Source of the DNA: Episyrphus balteatus
Lineage: Eukaryota > Arthropoda > Insecta > Diptera > Syrphidae
Assembly (NCBI RefSeq): GCF_945859705.1
Contig: NC_079136.1
Coordinates: 127,507,027 to 127,571,026 of the forward strand
Direction: 5' to 3'
Length of the DNA stretch: 64,000 nt
The stretch's first letter is position 1. Each line of letters starts with the position of its first letter. Position numbers and translations under genes: made by a program. Shown in pieces: positions 1 to 12,102 of the stretch. The notes beneath the pieces were generated by a model. The model was not told the origin of the DNA and ran no database searches. It worked only from the letters and a program-made list of their open reading frames with translations.

Positions 1-1667
1 AACCTTTTACCAGAAAATATTTTTTCCTACACCACATCCATCACGTCCCTCTATTCTCTCACACATCAAATTCTTGGACATAATAAAGAATAGCACACAC
101 ATATGCACCATTACACAAAACTAACTGCACTCTGTCAACATCCTAAAAGCTTTTCACTTCCTATGTCCTTTCTCTCCGATTCCCTTCCATTCAACCGACC
201 GACACGGACATTATATGACTCTCCACTCCACTCTCAAATCACTGCCATATCCTTTTGATGTGGTTTCATTTGATGATAAACCATGACAACTAAATTATAT
301 TGACTGTTGCCTTCTGTTTCGAAAACCAACCGAAAAGTCTGAGTGAGAGAGAGAGAGAATGAGGACTCTAATATACCTCTTTTTCCTTTTCATTCACCAT
401 AGTCTAGACAAAAGAGATGATCTATGTGTGTGAGAAATGATGGAAAATTAATAAGAGGTGCCCCCCTTTAACGCCCACCCATTTTCTAGGGCAAATAAAA
501 GACAAGTTGAAGAGAGTGTCCTGGCGGAAGGATTTGCTTTTTCTGTCTCTTTCTCTGTGTGAAATATAAGAAGATTTATTTCCTCTCCATTAATATTTAC
601 ATTTTTATATGCAGAATGTGTGATTTGAGATTTCCATGACAATCATAACGACTGACATCGTCGTTCATCGTTCTTCTTCTCTCGAATTCGCTTTGGTGTT
701 GAAGGATGATGATGCGTTTGTGTCCTTCGTTTTTCTTCTCAAAATTAGTCTTTTTTTATACTTTCTACATTGCTTTTTCGTAAGTTTTTTTTATTGTATT
801 CTTCAAGAACAACTGATATCCTGAATTTATCTAGCAACGAACTTTTTTGGTCTTGAAGAAGTTAAAAGGGTAACATTTGCATTTTATTGCTCAGATTCTG
901 CATGAAGGATGAATAAGAAAGAAAAAAAAAAAAAAAAAAAAAAAAGGATTTCAATTGAAAACGAAAAGAAACTGAACTGAATCATATTCGTTCTTTATAT
1001 ACATAATCTTGCATTGCATTGCTATTTTAGAAGACATAAGGAAGCTTTTGATCCTTAATTTTTTTTTTATTTTCGGTCAACTTTCTTTCGCTGTATTTTA
1101 TTTTTTTGTTTTATTTTTCTGTTAGTGGTTTCTAAGGAAGATTTACTGTGTGTCCTTTTTTTCTGAATGTGCGCTTTTTGCTTATTTTCCGTTTTCTGTA
1201 TTTGATTTATGGGATGCATTTAGAGTTTTTCCTTCTTGTTGCTGTTATTATTTTGTGTGGTTTTTATATGGAATAGAGCTGTTGAAATTGGAAAAAAGTT
1301 ATTCATTTTTCATTTCATTTCAGCTTCGGTAAACATAGGTTACTAAGAAGAACATTTTCATAGCTCATATTTCATTTTTTTTTGTGATTTTTGTTTTCTT
1401 TATCAACTTGAATGCTAGAGGAATTGAAAAATCACATTAAATTCATAAAATCATCAAGTGAAGTCAAAATGTTCATATCAAATTTTGTGCACAATGATAA
1501 ATGGGTAAAAAGCTGATTTGGTCTTAAAAATTAAAGTCTGCGTAAGGATCATTTTTAGAAACAGTATAAACAAATTTCTGAAATATAAACAAAAAATATT
1601 TGAACAGAACGGCATAACCAACTAAACAAATAGACATTTTTCAAACGTATATTTGGATTTTAAAATA
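1..1667. other. non-coding, no gene recognised
   Basis: Mixed-complexity sequence with a (GA)n tract near 340-357 and a long A-run at about 918-945. Short open frames here have no recognisable domain and are poly-T driven. Confidence 0.5.
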
Positions 1668-3212
1668 CTCTGTCCGATAAAAATTGGCAGTAAAGAAAAG
1701 ATGATATGATTGAGTTTCATTCTGCCACAGAACGTGTGGCAGATCGGTCATAGGAGGGTGTACTTCGTTTAATAAAGAAATTACAACAACAATGGCATGG
1801 CGCGTCTGTGGTTTTCTTGTGTGTTTCAGGGGCATATTTTTCGTGAATTGCTTGTGGGCAGTCGTTAGGTCCCACTGATTTTGAAAAAGCTCTCCCATAA
1901 GCAGTGGCGTACGTTGAGTCACCGGGGCCCCGGGGCAAGACTAAATTTTGGGGCCCCTTTGATATTTGGGGGCCCCTTAGGTACAAAAAAAAAAAACAAA
2001 TACGTATACGCCATACATTTTTTTTGTTGGCTTATTTATTTTTAGGTTTATTTTAATGTTTTAATAAGTTCGTAATGCACATTGATATACCCACTTACTT
2101 AAAATTTCTATAATAAAAGAAGTAAATACTTGTACTAGGGGCCCCCTAAATTAAATATTTAGAGACCCCTAAAATAAATTTTGTTTAGCTTAGAATTGAT
2201 AGTTCTTGGGGCCTCTGTTCTGAAGTAATACATATGTATGTACACATTTGATTTTCGATCATCAAACATAGTTTATTTCTTTCGGGGCCCCTGAAAAATT
2301 ATTTTTGGGGCCTCAAAATTAAGTGCCTAGAGGCCCCTAAAATATAATATAATATTTTTGGAGCCAAGAATTAATAGGTATTGGTGCCTCTGTTCTGAAG
2401 TAATATTCGGAATGACACCAATAACGTAATATTTTTATTTTGGGCCCTGATATATTTATGTTGGGGCCCCTGAATTGATATTTAATTTTCCATTTGATTG
2501 TTTTGAACCACTGAAGTAATAGCTTTTGAGGATCCTCAAATAATATTTGTCATGTCATCTGAAAATTTGATGAATATTTTTGGGCTCCTTAGTAATAGAT
2601 TTTGGGGCCCCCAAATTAATATTTGATTGACTCTAAACTAACGGGGTTCCTGAAAACTTATTTTTTGGAACAATTCATATAATACTTTTGGAGCCCCGAA
2701 GTCATATTTTTTGGGGCTCCTAAGGAAATATTTAGTAATCCATCAACAAATGTAATTTAATTTAAAAAACAATTTTTTTTAATTTAATTTTTTTTGACGC
2801 CCTGAAGTAAAGGCTTTTGGGGCCCCTAATGTATTATTTGTGGTTGCAATTATTTTTTAAGTAATATTTTTGGGGGCCCTAAGATAAAATTATAATTTTT
2901 CTTTTAAAAAAGCAGTTTATTTTTTTGGGGCCCCTGAGGTAGCCTTTTTATTAAATGAATATATATTGTGTGGCTACCAATGCATTGTACATTACACTGA
3001 ATGACATAATTTTTTCCCCTTGTATCCGAAGTGATTCAAATACATTTTAATTTATTTCGAAACTCAGTTTATGCTAACAGTTTACTTCTCTGCATTGTCT
3101 CCAGTAGGGGCCCTAGGGTCGGTCGGGGGCCCCGGGGCGCCGCCCTGCTTGCCCCAAGGGAGTGTACGCCCCTGCCCATAAGGCCTGTACTGCCAATTTT
3201 TATCAGACAGAG
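1668..3212. mobile_element. mariner-type MITE split by a hAT insertion
   Basis: Inverted ends CTCTGTCCGATAAAAATTGG (from 1668) and its complement ending at 3212 match over about 25 nt with one mismatch, each flanked by TA. Removing the 1902-3174 insertion and one duplication leaves about 264 bp, a usual size for a MITE. A TA target duplication points to the Tc1/mariner superfamily. No coding content. Confidence 0.6.
1902..3174. mobile_element. GC-island hAT-like non-autonomous element, 1273 bp
   Basis: Flanked by a perfect 8-bp duplication CCCATAAG (1894-1901 and 3175-3182). Imperfect inverted ends CAGTGGCGTAC (left) and CAGGGGCGTAC (right, complement) are followed by a shared GGGGCAAG. CAG-type ends and 8-bp duplications are hAT traits. 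The interior is AT-rich but carries about 15 GGGGCCCC-like blocks spaced tens to about 100 bp apart. No transposase remnant seen. Confidence 0.75.
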
Positions 3213-3239
3213 TATAGACTTCAAAAGAACTTCTTCATT

Positions 3240-4700
3240 CGTTAATAGTGCTTAAAAAGGCCTTTCTTTTGATGTATCATTCGATAGATTTGGAGGAATT
3301 TTTTGAAAATGTCTATTTTTTAGGCAAGGGGTTAACCTTGATTTTTTTTGAAAATCCTTAAAAAATAAATCTGTAATTTTTTAACCTTAATGGATAGGCC
3401 TGCTCATTGTGAACTCATATCTGCAAACCAAATCTTGTTTCGATACCTTGATCCGAAAATATCTGCTTCTGAATGTAAAAAAAAAAAAAAAAAAAATGGA
3501 AAAAAAATATTTCGGTATTTCGATTGCAAATAATTCAACGACCAATCCTTGACGAAACATTTGGTTTTCAGTTATAAATAGAGCTTAAAGAGGTCCTTCT
3601 TTTGATGTACCACTCGATGGATTTGGAATAAATTTTAGATAATGCCTATTTTTTAACGAAAATCCTTAAAAAATAAATCTGTAATTTTTTAACCTTAATG
3701 GATAGGCCTGCTTATTGTGAACTCATATCTGCAAACCAAATCTTGTTTCGATACCTTGATCCGAAAATATCTGCTTCTGAATGTAAAAAAAAAAAAAAAA
3801 AAAAAATGGAAAAAAAAAATATTTCGGTATTTCGATTGCAAATAATTCAGCGACCAACACTTTAGAAAAAAATTTGTTTTCAGTTTTGAATAGAGCATAA
3901 AGAGGTCCTTCTTTTCATGTATCACTCGATACATTTGGAGGAAATGTTTGAAAATTCCTATTTTGTAGGCAAGGGGTTAACCTTGATTTTTTTTTGAAAA
4001 TCCTTAAAAAATAAATCTGTAATTTTTTAACCTTAATGGATAGGCCTGCTCATTGTGAACTCATATCTGCAAACCAAATCTTGTTTCGATACCTTGATCC
4101 GAAAATATCTGCTTCTGAATGTAAAAAAAAAAAATTGTAAAAAAAAAATAATTTTTATTTCAATTGCAAATAATTCAGCGACCAGACCTTGAAGAAACTT
4201 TTGGTTTTCAGTTAAAATAGAGCTTAAGGAGGCCCTTCTTTTGATGTACCACTCGATGGATTTGGAATAAATTTTAGAAAATGACTATTTTTTCGGCAAG
4301 GGGTCAACCTTGATTTTTTCTCGAAAATCCTTCTAAATTTTGATTTTAATTTTTTTTAATAAAATTAATAGGCCTGTTTACGAAATCTTGTTTTAACACC
4401 TTGATCCGAAAATATCTGCTCCCGAATGTTAAAAAAAATTGTATAACAAAAATTTCGATATTTCGATTGCAATAAGCGACCAGAACTTAAAAAAACTTTT
4501 GGTTTTCGGCTATGAATAGAGCATAAAGGGGCTCTTCAGTTGGTGTATCACTCGATGGATTTCTAGGAAATTTTTGAAAATGTCTATTTTGTAGGCAAGG
4601 GGGGTTAACCTTGATTTTTTTATCGAAAATCTTCAAGAAATACATTTTTATTTTTTTTACCCAAATTAATAAGTTTTTGGTCAAACATTGATTTTTATTT
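3240..4700 (+). repeat. tandem array of about 300-330-bp units, alternating subtypes
   Basis: Five units begin with AATAG(A/T)GC(T/A)TAAA at about 3244, 3577, 3889, 4216 and 4515 (spacings 333, 312, 327, 300). Units 2 and 4 share CCACTCGATGGATTTGGAAT; units 1, 3 and 5 carry other variants (TCATTCGAT, TCACTCGAT), so the array looks like a higher-order dimer. The units contain variable A-runs. The last unit is most diverged. Confidence 0.8.
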
Positions 4701-7315
4701 AAGTGGAGGTCCCTTTTCTAGTTTTTAGTTCTTAAACTTTTCAACCCTTTACTAGTTTATATTATAATATTATTTACCTCGAAGGTACCCTTTTAATAAG
4801 ATCCTATTTTATTTTTTTTTTTCAATTTCCCACAAACTATTACCTAATTATCAATTTTCCCCGCACAAAACCCACTTGCTTTCACCACATAAAAACTAGC
4901 AATACAATTTACCCAAGTTAATGCAGTAAATTATGATAAATGAATTTTCCCATGAATTCTGGTGGCTATTCGTGTTGGCCCTAGTTGTGGCCATTTTCTA
5001 ACTAAAATTGCAATTAAAAATGTTAATTCGCTTTACTTCTTCTATATGTACGAGTATATGCGAAATGAACCACAATAAAGGGATTTATTTTATTATGTTC
5101 ACATTATCATTGCCAAGAGAGAGAAAGAGTGAGAAAAGGGGTCTTATTCAACACATTCAACAAAAAGCGGAAAAACAACAGCAGGAAGTCGCCCATATTG
5201 TCCAAACTAATAACCCGGTAAATTACAACAATAATAAATGGCGCGGCGAGCATTTATACATTTTGGCCCCTTCTGCCTCTGTGCCTTCGTTTTTGGGGGC
5301 ATATGGGCATCTCTGCGAGCTGATGCAAAATATTTACCCGCCACGGCCACACACATAACTCGACCCACTTAATATGCAATCTGGCAACTCGAAAAAGCTA
5401 ATTCTATTCAAAAGTTTGCTTGGGTAACGCTATCCAGAGTGTATACCTACAAGCTACGAGAGAGAGAGAGAGTAGGTATATTGTCGACAATGACGATGGA
5501 CTATATGTGGAATAACGGTATTTTCCCCATACCTCCTGCCTAAAGTCAAATGCCCTGAAAATTCAAAACAGCAACGGAATGAATTGCGGTAAATTGGCCA
5601 GGCATCCGCCGCAACAGGATGTTTGCTCACAAATGTACAGCTCTGATGGTCATAGTCATAGAATGCAGCCAGCAAGAGCAGACCTCGATAAGTAGATGGA
5701 GTTTTGGGGAGAGGGGTCTCAGAGTATGAGCATCGAACCGAATACCTACAACGACAACGGCGACGGACGACGGAGTAAAGTTGCCAATTCCAGCTGGGGA
5801 GCTCTTCCGATGCCCGTGGGCGCACTTTTTGGCCTTTTAACTGTTTATATCGGTTTGTTTGGTTTTAGCCTTTTTGAGCTACCGGCTTTGACTCGCCCTG
5901 CCATCGCGATAAAGGGAGGTTTTTAAATTACAAAAAAGCTTCATAAACACTGAGGGGTGTCGAAAATCTATAATTTTCAATTATTACGGTCCAGTGAAGC
6001 CGAAAACGAGAACACGAGACTTCTAAGGGACATAAAATCTTATAACTGAGATTCTTCTTCGTTCCTTATGCATATGCAACAGACCCTGACTCTCTTCTCC
6101 CGTTCAAAGGGCACAGATGCAAGGAATTATGATTTATTGTTGCCACAAAACTTCTGGGGATGAAGTAACCGCACCGAACATATGTTCGCAAGGCACGTAG
6201 TTGGCCAGTATCGGCTTACAATCGACTTCCGGTTGAATGAATTTATGTCTTGCCGCCGGGGTACCTTAGTGATGACATGGAGACAGCTTTTGTTTGGGGC
6301 GCAGGATGAAATATTTTTTTTTTCTTTTTTGTGATTTTCTTCTTACAATTCAATTGGCATTTGTACGGGTAGGTTACCACCTGCCTCCTCCCAACCATCA
6401 GCATCATCACAACCATCGTTTTGATTCCTGAATTACGGCGATGATTTCTGATGGTGGTTGTGTTCGAGTTTCCTTTGTAGTTCCCCACAGTTACTTTGGC
6501 TGTATCAATCCGGTGCACCATCATCCCCACTCTTCGTTTATCCTTCCGGGAAACAGGTTTTTTTTTTATTAGATTTTCTGTTCTTGTATGTTTTGTGGCT
6601 TAAGGCGGATTTGAGATTCTATGTTGCCATACCTTTCTTTGATGTCTTTTTATAACAAAAAAAAAAAAAAAAAAAAAAATGGTGGGGCCTTTTAGTTTTT
6701 TTTTTTTTTTTGCCTCTTATAGTCTTTTTTTTTTTGTGTTTTGTTTTTCATCTCTCTTTTCAACGAAAATGCAATATAATGGAGAAAAATTGCGAGAATC
6801 TCACTAGGGACATACTCTAAGAATCACCACTGTGCGTTGGCGTCGTCGTTGGTTTGTGTGTTTTTCTTCTTCTTTTTTTTTTTTTTTTCTTTGGTTTTTT
6901 TGATTGAGGAAGATGAAGCTTTATAATATCCGGAACTCTGTTCCTTTGTTTGACTCTGCACGAGGTTGCTGCTTAGAGGAACTATACAAGAGTCATAAAT
7001 AGACTTTTGCTTTGACATGATTTGGAGAAAAAAAGAAAGAAAACACATTTTTTTTTTTTGTTCCTGTTTCAGTTGAGGTATTTATAGGAGGGTGTTGTTA
7101 TTAGAAACTTCAAGACTTCTTATATTATTGAAGTGGATGAGAAGATTTTCCGGAAGTTCATAGTTCTAATTAAGTCATCGTTTACTGAAGTTTTGGAACT
7201 GATTGCTGACCTGCTGCTAAAATCCAAAATTGTGTTTATTTTCTTTGGCTGTTATTCTATCTTTTTTTTTAAGACTGAATTTTTTTATTTATCTTGAATA
7301 ATTAAGTGCTTTGAG
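4701..7315. other. low-repeat non-coding island
   Basis: Less AT-rich than its surroundings, with a (GA)n tract at about 5458-5473 and poly-T runs near 6540, 6660 and 6870. The longest open frames (for example 5008-5358 +, 5454-5825 -) show no recognisable domain, signal or splice pattern. It could be intergenic or intronic sequence with regulatory content. Confidence 0.45.
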
Positions 7316-7705
7316 TTAAGTACCCAATTTTCGAAAAAAATTTCCGAGATTTTCCATTAAAAAAAATATTTTCATTTTCCATACAAATTCATGTTCTACT
7401 AACTTGAATTTGTTTTTTTTTTTTTTCAAAAAATTCCACTTTTTCTAAAAAATTGGACTTAAATAATTGAATGTTCGACTAATTTGAATCAAGCGCTCCA
7501 TTTTCCGATAAGTTTTCCGAGATTTTCATGTTCTGCTGGCTTGAATTTCATTTTTCTCAAAAAATTCATTTTTTTCGACAAATTTCGAATGGAGTTATTA
7601 AGTGCATGACAAATTTGAGTTAAGTACCTACCCTATTTTCCGAAAAATTTTCCGAGATTTTTCATTAAAAAAATATTTCATTTTCCATGTTTTTTTTTGT
7701 AAGTT
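7316..7705 (+). repeat. direct repeats about 300 bp apart
   Basis: The string GAGTTAAGTACC followed by TTTTCCGA..TTTCCGAGATTTTCCATT occurs near 7316 and again near 7617, with a weaker copy near 7487. No coding content. Confidence 0.55.
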
Positions 7706-7899
7706 GTTCTTTCTTCGTTATTAAACATAAAACCATCGACACACAATTTATCCTTTCCTTTATTAGGTTTTACTAATTTAATATTTTCCATTTTTCTGAA
7801 TTCATTTTATATCACGATTAACTCATAACACTTAACTTAAGCTGTCGAACGCAAACTGCTTCAAGGTTCTGCATAGAAAATATCAAAAATCTGTACTAA

Positions 7900-8001
7900 A
7901 AAATTCTGTAAATGATAAAAGAAAAATTGTTTTGATAATGAAAAAAGTGCGCACTTTTTTCATTATCAAAACAATTTTTCTTTTATCATTTACAGAATTT
8001 T
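7900..8001. repeat. perfect 102-bp palindrome with no spacer
   Basis: 51-bp arms 7900-7950 and 7951-8001 are exact reverse complements, centred on GTGC|GCAC. The right arm runs directly into the ACAGAATTTT minisatellite. Confidence 0.95.
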
Positions 8002-8185
8002 GGAGTACAGAATTTTGGAATGCAGAATTTTGAAATCCAGAATTTTGTGTTTACAGAATTTTATAATACAGAATTTTGAATTTACAGAATTTTAAAATAC
8101 AGAATTTTGAATTTACAGAATTTTAAAATACAGAATTTTGGAATACAGAATTTTGGAATCCGAATTTTGGCCCATACAGAATTCC
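7990..8185 (+). repeat. minisatellite, unit about 12-20 bp (TACAGAATTTTGGAA)
   Basis: About ten degenerate copies of TACAGAATTTT(G/A)(G/A)AA in a row. A related CAGAATTTTGACCCCAAC string recurs at about 30932-30951. Confidence 0.8.
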
Positions 8186-8199
8186 GACCCCAACAATTG

Positions 8200-9480
8200 G
8201 CATGTGCATAGTGTATTGTAGTTAAAATATGGATTAAATACGGTCTGGTAACCCTATGGTTTCAACTATGTTTCTGTCGATTTTTTTTCTTCCAAGGGTT
8301 AATAACCGCAATGAGAGTACAAATTTCAATCCTTTTATAGTATTTGTTTAAATTAATGTTGTAACCATTGACAAATTTTAAGCTTAATAGGTTTTGGGCA
8401 ACCCTATAGCGAGTTATACACTCCAATCGGTTTTTATTTTTTCCTTAAGTAGACTATATGAATATTAGGGTGGGTCAAAAAAATCGAAATTCTTTTTTTT
8501 GATTTGGTACTCCGAAAAATCGATTGCTAGACACCTCTAGAATATACACACCAAATATGAGCTCTTTATATAGATGGGAAGGTCCTCCGCTTTGCAATTT
8601 TCAATTTTTACATCAAGCTTTTTTTATTAATTGACTTTTTACCAAATTTCTTTTCATATTCGTGTAGGAAATTGAACGCTCTACAAAAAAGGCCTTATAC
8701 CCTTTTTTAGTTTATCTAACCGTTAAATAGATATTTGAGGTCCAAAAATCTAGGATTCTTAAAAATTCGTTTTTTGTTCTTAAATTTGTAACAAATTGAA
8801 AAATTATAATAATCAAAGGCGCAAGACATATTCTTGTTGGAAATTGATTGCTCCACAAAAAAGGTCTTGCTAACTTTTTTCATTAATCTAATCATTCTAA
8901 AGATATTCGAGGTCAAAGTTAAAAAAAATTATAAAAACATTTTATATTTTTAAAAATCTTCCAGTTCACTGAAAATTCATTATTTTCAATTCTTGTAGGG
9001 GCTTAAACGTTCTACAAAAAATTCCTTGGAATCAAATTGATTGCTTTAACCGTTTAGAAGATATTCGTATCCAAACCAATGCCCACTGATTTCAATAGTT
9101 TTCTTATGACCCGTATGTATTTCCAGCTTTATGTGTAATTAAAGATACGTCTGGCAACCACTTCAATTCAGCTATGTTTTTAAAGGTTTTTGTATCTTCA
9201 TAATATTTATATCAGCTATGTTGGTGTCAATTTGTATCGTCGTTCCTCGTCAGATTTTTCATTTACATGAAAAATTATAGTTTATTACTCTGGCAACCCT
9301 ATATCTTGATTAACGCTTCTGCCTATTTGATTCTTCAATAAAACAATAAAGCCTATAACAACTGTAGTAAGATTTGGTCTCTTTTATCTCATCAGACTTG
9401 TTTGCGATGTTTTTTTTTTTTTTTTTGATTTATTAAATTTTATTACTTCTGGCAACCCTTTGGTTATCTTCTAAACATTT
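8200..9480. repeat. old dispersed-repeat block with GGCAACCC motifs and about 165-bp tandem copies
   Basis: Three degenerate units share (G)CTC(T/C)ACAAAAAA..., then a (T/C)TAACCGTTTA-like segment and GATATTCGAGGTC; they start near 8678, 8850 and 9009. The motif CTGG(C/T)AACCC(T) appears near 8247, 8397, 9148, 9290 and 9449. AGGGTGGGTCAAAAAAATCG stands at about 8466. No reading frame survives. Confidence 0.55.
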
Positions 9481-9998
9481 GCAAGAGCCATATTTAAACC
9501 AGTTTTAAGGTACTTCATCAGTACTTGTATACTATATTCCTTTTACTTATGAGAAATATACAAGGAGTTACAGTTTATTTTCTGCGTTGGGCGCCATTTT
9601 ATTAATTTCTCCACAAAAACTCTTATAATGAGGCAGATTATGAAATATACTCTCAATTCTTCAAAATTTAATCTCAATCTCAAACATAATTCCACAATAA
9701 CGAGCTCATTTTTATTGAGGAGGGAAAACTTCCCAGTTTTTAACCGAAGTAAATCTAGAGTTAGTAACTAATGCTAATGTCATGTCGTGAATTTGAACAA
9801 TTTAGTTTTTTTTTTTTTATGTTCGAACTATTTGTTAGACAATTATTAAAGCAATAAGACTTTGATAAACCGAAAAAAAAAGATTAAAATGGCTGTACAT
9901 AATTCCTACGTTGGGCACCATTTAAGGTCTGTTTAAATTTTCTTGATGAAACTAGTTGTTGAAAAAAATTAAAAGAAAAAAAAACTCAGAAAAAGATC
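9481..9998. other. AT-rich non-coding
   Basis: No gene seen. It contains one inverted TTGGGCGCCAT motif (9587-9597) and a variant TTGGGCACCAT at about 9911, the motif that recurs in the 13.6-16.7 kb block. Confidence 0.5.
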
Positions 9999-10448
9999 AT
10001 CTTATATATAAAAATGAGTTCGTTAACTGTGTGTGGCCGATAAACTCGCGTTTGGCTGGTCCGATTTTGGTAATTTTTTTTTTATTTGAATGGTATTAAT
10101 AAGTAGATGGTTTGTATCAAAAAAAAATAATACCTTTTCTCGCATCTTTACACAACTGTCAATATGAACGAGTGAAGAAACACTCTCTCTTTTTAAAAAT
10201 TTTAACTTAGCTTAATTTGTAAAAAAAATTATTAAGACAGGCTTTCAAAATAATTTTTATTGTTTATAGTCTGATTTTGAATATTGTGATGCCTGTCAAG
10301 GTTTGAATTAGCTTGAAGCAGAAACTCATTGGGATCCAACGCTTTCTGGTGCATTGGTTGCTCTAATCTAATCAAAAAAGGATAACGTGATATTCTTAAT
10401 TTTAGGGCAAGGACCCAGTCTAGCATAGATATAGAAGCTTCGAGCCTC

Positions 10449-11046
10449 GAGCCCGGATAATTACCAGACCGGTCCAATACTTATTTTTTTGTACCGAGGA
10501 ATAACGTGGCATGCGCTTAACTTTATGGCAAGGATCGCAACTTGCATAAACATAGAAGCTCTGATCCTTTCTCTGCCACCGGGTACAAAGGGGTTAAGTC
10601 GTAAATGATAGTTTGCAAAAAAAAAAATGCGATTGAAGTTGAGGTAATGTATGAAAATCGATTAATTTTTGAGCATTGATCCTCTTATTTTTATAGGAAA
10701 GAGTTGCTCTAAATTTATGTTTTTAAAACCAAATAAAAGAGAAAAAAGAGATTATTCTTATTTCATCAAAACCCGAAAATGCAATTTTGTGACTTGACCC
10801 CTTTGTACCCGGCGGCAAAGAATTATTGGCTGTTCTGCTATTTAAGTGCTGTTCTGCTATTTCTGGGAAAGGCTCCAGACCAACACAAAAATGAGCTTGG
10901 GAACGTTTTGATTCTACGATTTCAGAATAGGCTCGAGGCTCGAAGCTTCTATATCTATGCAAGACTGGGTCCTTGCCATAAAGTTAAGAATGTCACGTTA
11001 TTCCTTGAAATACAAATTTAAGTATTGCACCGGTCTCATAATTCTC
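10449..11046. repeat. inverted repeat (about 118-bp arms) inside Helitron 1
   Basis: The left arm 10449-10566 (CCGGATAATTACCAGACCGG ... ATAGAAGCT) matches the complement of the right arm 10927-11046. A further direct copy of the GGCAAGGACC...AGAAGCTTCGAGCC segment lies at 10405-10450. A MITE (10571-10820) sits between the arms. Confidence 0.75.
10571..10820. mobile_element. MITE with ends (C)TTTGCCGCCGGGTACAAAGG, 250 bp
   Basis: Inverted ends CTGCCACCGGGTACAAAGGG / complement of CCCTTTGTACCCGGCGGCAAAG continue into GTTAAGTC / GACTTGAC. Same terminal sequence as the 681-bp element at 52286-52966, so this is one family with internally deleted members. Confidence 0.7.
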
Positions 11047-11214
11047 CCGGCATGAATTCCATAGGAAACGTCTTTTGGGGCTTATCCCTTTTTGTACGTT
11101 ATTTTGTATCAAAAAGTATGAATTCTTTGACTTTTTTTAAGGCAATCCTTATCAACATGATAAGCGCAGGTAAATGGGACAGAAAAAAAGTTCAAGACAT
11201 TTAGACAAAAACCA

Positions 11215-12010
11215 AAAATTTTATTTTTTTGCTTGGGCCTAATAATATGGCAAGGCTTTTTGATACACACCATTTTTTGTTTTTGCATATAGCATATGGT
11301 TTTCTTACTCGCTAACAGCCAACATATATGTAGTTGACAATGGGAAAAAACAGGATTCACTAAATTAATACCACATATTTTTAAAGATAGACCTTATTTA
11401 TGGTTATAGCAAATGCCAATGTTACAGAAAATTGAAGACGCTTAAATTCAAATGGGAAAACTGACAGAATCATTGGACCTTGAGAAATCAACACATCTTC
11501 GCCTTTGAATTTTCCACAAAAAATGGTAGCTTCAATTAGCCATTAACTTCTTCAAGACAAGTCTTGTACATTGCAAAGTTTAGGTTGCTGTATGTTCTGA
11601 AGCATTATAATGGGCGCTACTACTTTCCGCGCTAAATGATGTGGCGGCAGTCCTGGTATATCCAATGAATTCAAAAATTTCGTTTGGTAATTTAATACAA
11701 TGCTTTCATTTGTGATAGGGTCAACCGATTTGTTGGCAAAAAAATTGTGTGTTTATATCGTTAAAAATTGTTGCATTGATTTCAGAAACATTTTTTTTGT
11801 ACCAGCCATTATTGCACGTTACTAAGCCAAGCATGATTTTTGTAATTTGTCTTTATACTTGGAAATACACTTTGAATCAATTCATTTTCTGAATTTACAT
11901 TACAGTTAAAATTGCTTTGAAGTGTAATTCGGGCTTCAGAATCAAGTGCCATTATTCCATTAACAATGTCCAATAACTGCTTAGATTACAATATTGGTTA
12001 ATGTTCATTA
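11215..12010 (-). pseudogene. Helitron helicase (Pif1-like) remnant
   Basis: Reading the minus strand with several frameshifts and stops gives segments typical of the C-terminal part of Helitron Pif1-like helicases: TNYKNHAWLS (about 11,850), SVDPITNESIVLNYQTKFLN then SLDIPGLPPHHLARKV (about 11,735-11,620), APIIMLQNIQQPKLCN (about 11,610), GKFKGEDVLISQGPMI, PFEFKRLQF, TLAFAITINK (11,520-11,400) and NPVFSHCQLHICWLLASKKT (from 11,358). The SQGQ region after TINK is corrupted. The N-terminal Rep and helicase motifs I-II are absent. Non-functional. Its orientation is opposite to that implied by the element termini. Confidence 0.8.
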
Positions 12011-12102
12011 CAATAAACAAGTTTTTTTTCGGTTTAAATTTATTTTCAAATAGGTTCTATTTTTTTAAAAGTGCACTCAGCGAAGCGGGTGGGGTTAGCT
12101 AG

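Larger units (their letters stand above)
10000..12102 (+). mobile_element. Helitron-like element 1, 2103 bp
   Basis: Starts TCTTATATATAAAAATGAG after an A and ends CGAAGCGGG...GTTAGCTAG before a T, as expected for Helitrons (5' TC, 3' CTRR, insertion between A and T). Its first about 220 bp match element 2 at 18623 (shared GTGTGTGGCCGATAAACTCG). It holds a decayed helicase on the opposite strand (11215-12010) and nested inverted repeats (10449-11046). Confidence 0.7.

Noticed and set aside
5008..5825. Small genes in the 5-6 kb island
   Set aside because: Overlapping frames on both strands, no recognisable domain, no splice or start context that singles one out.
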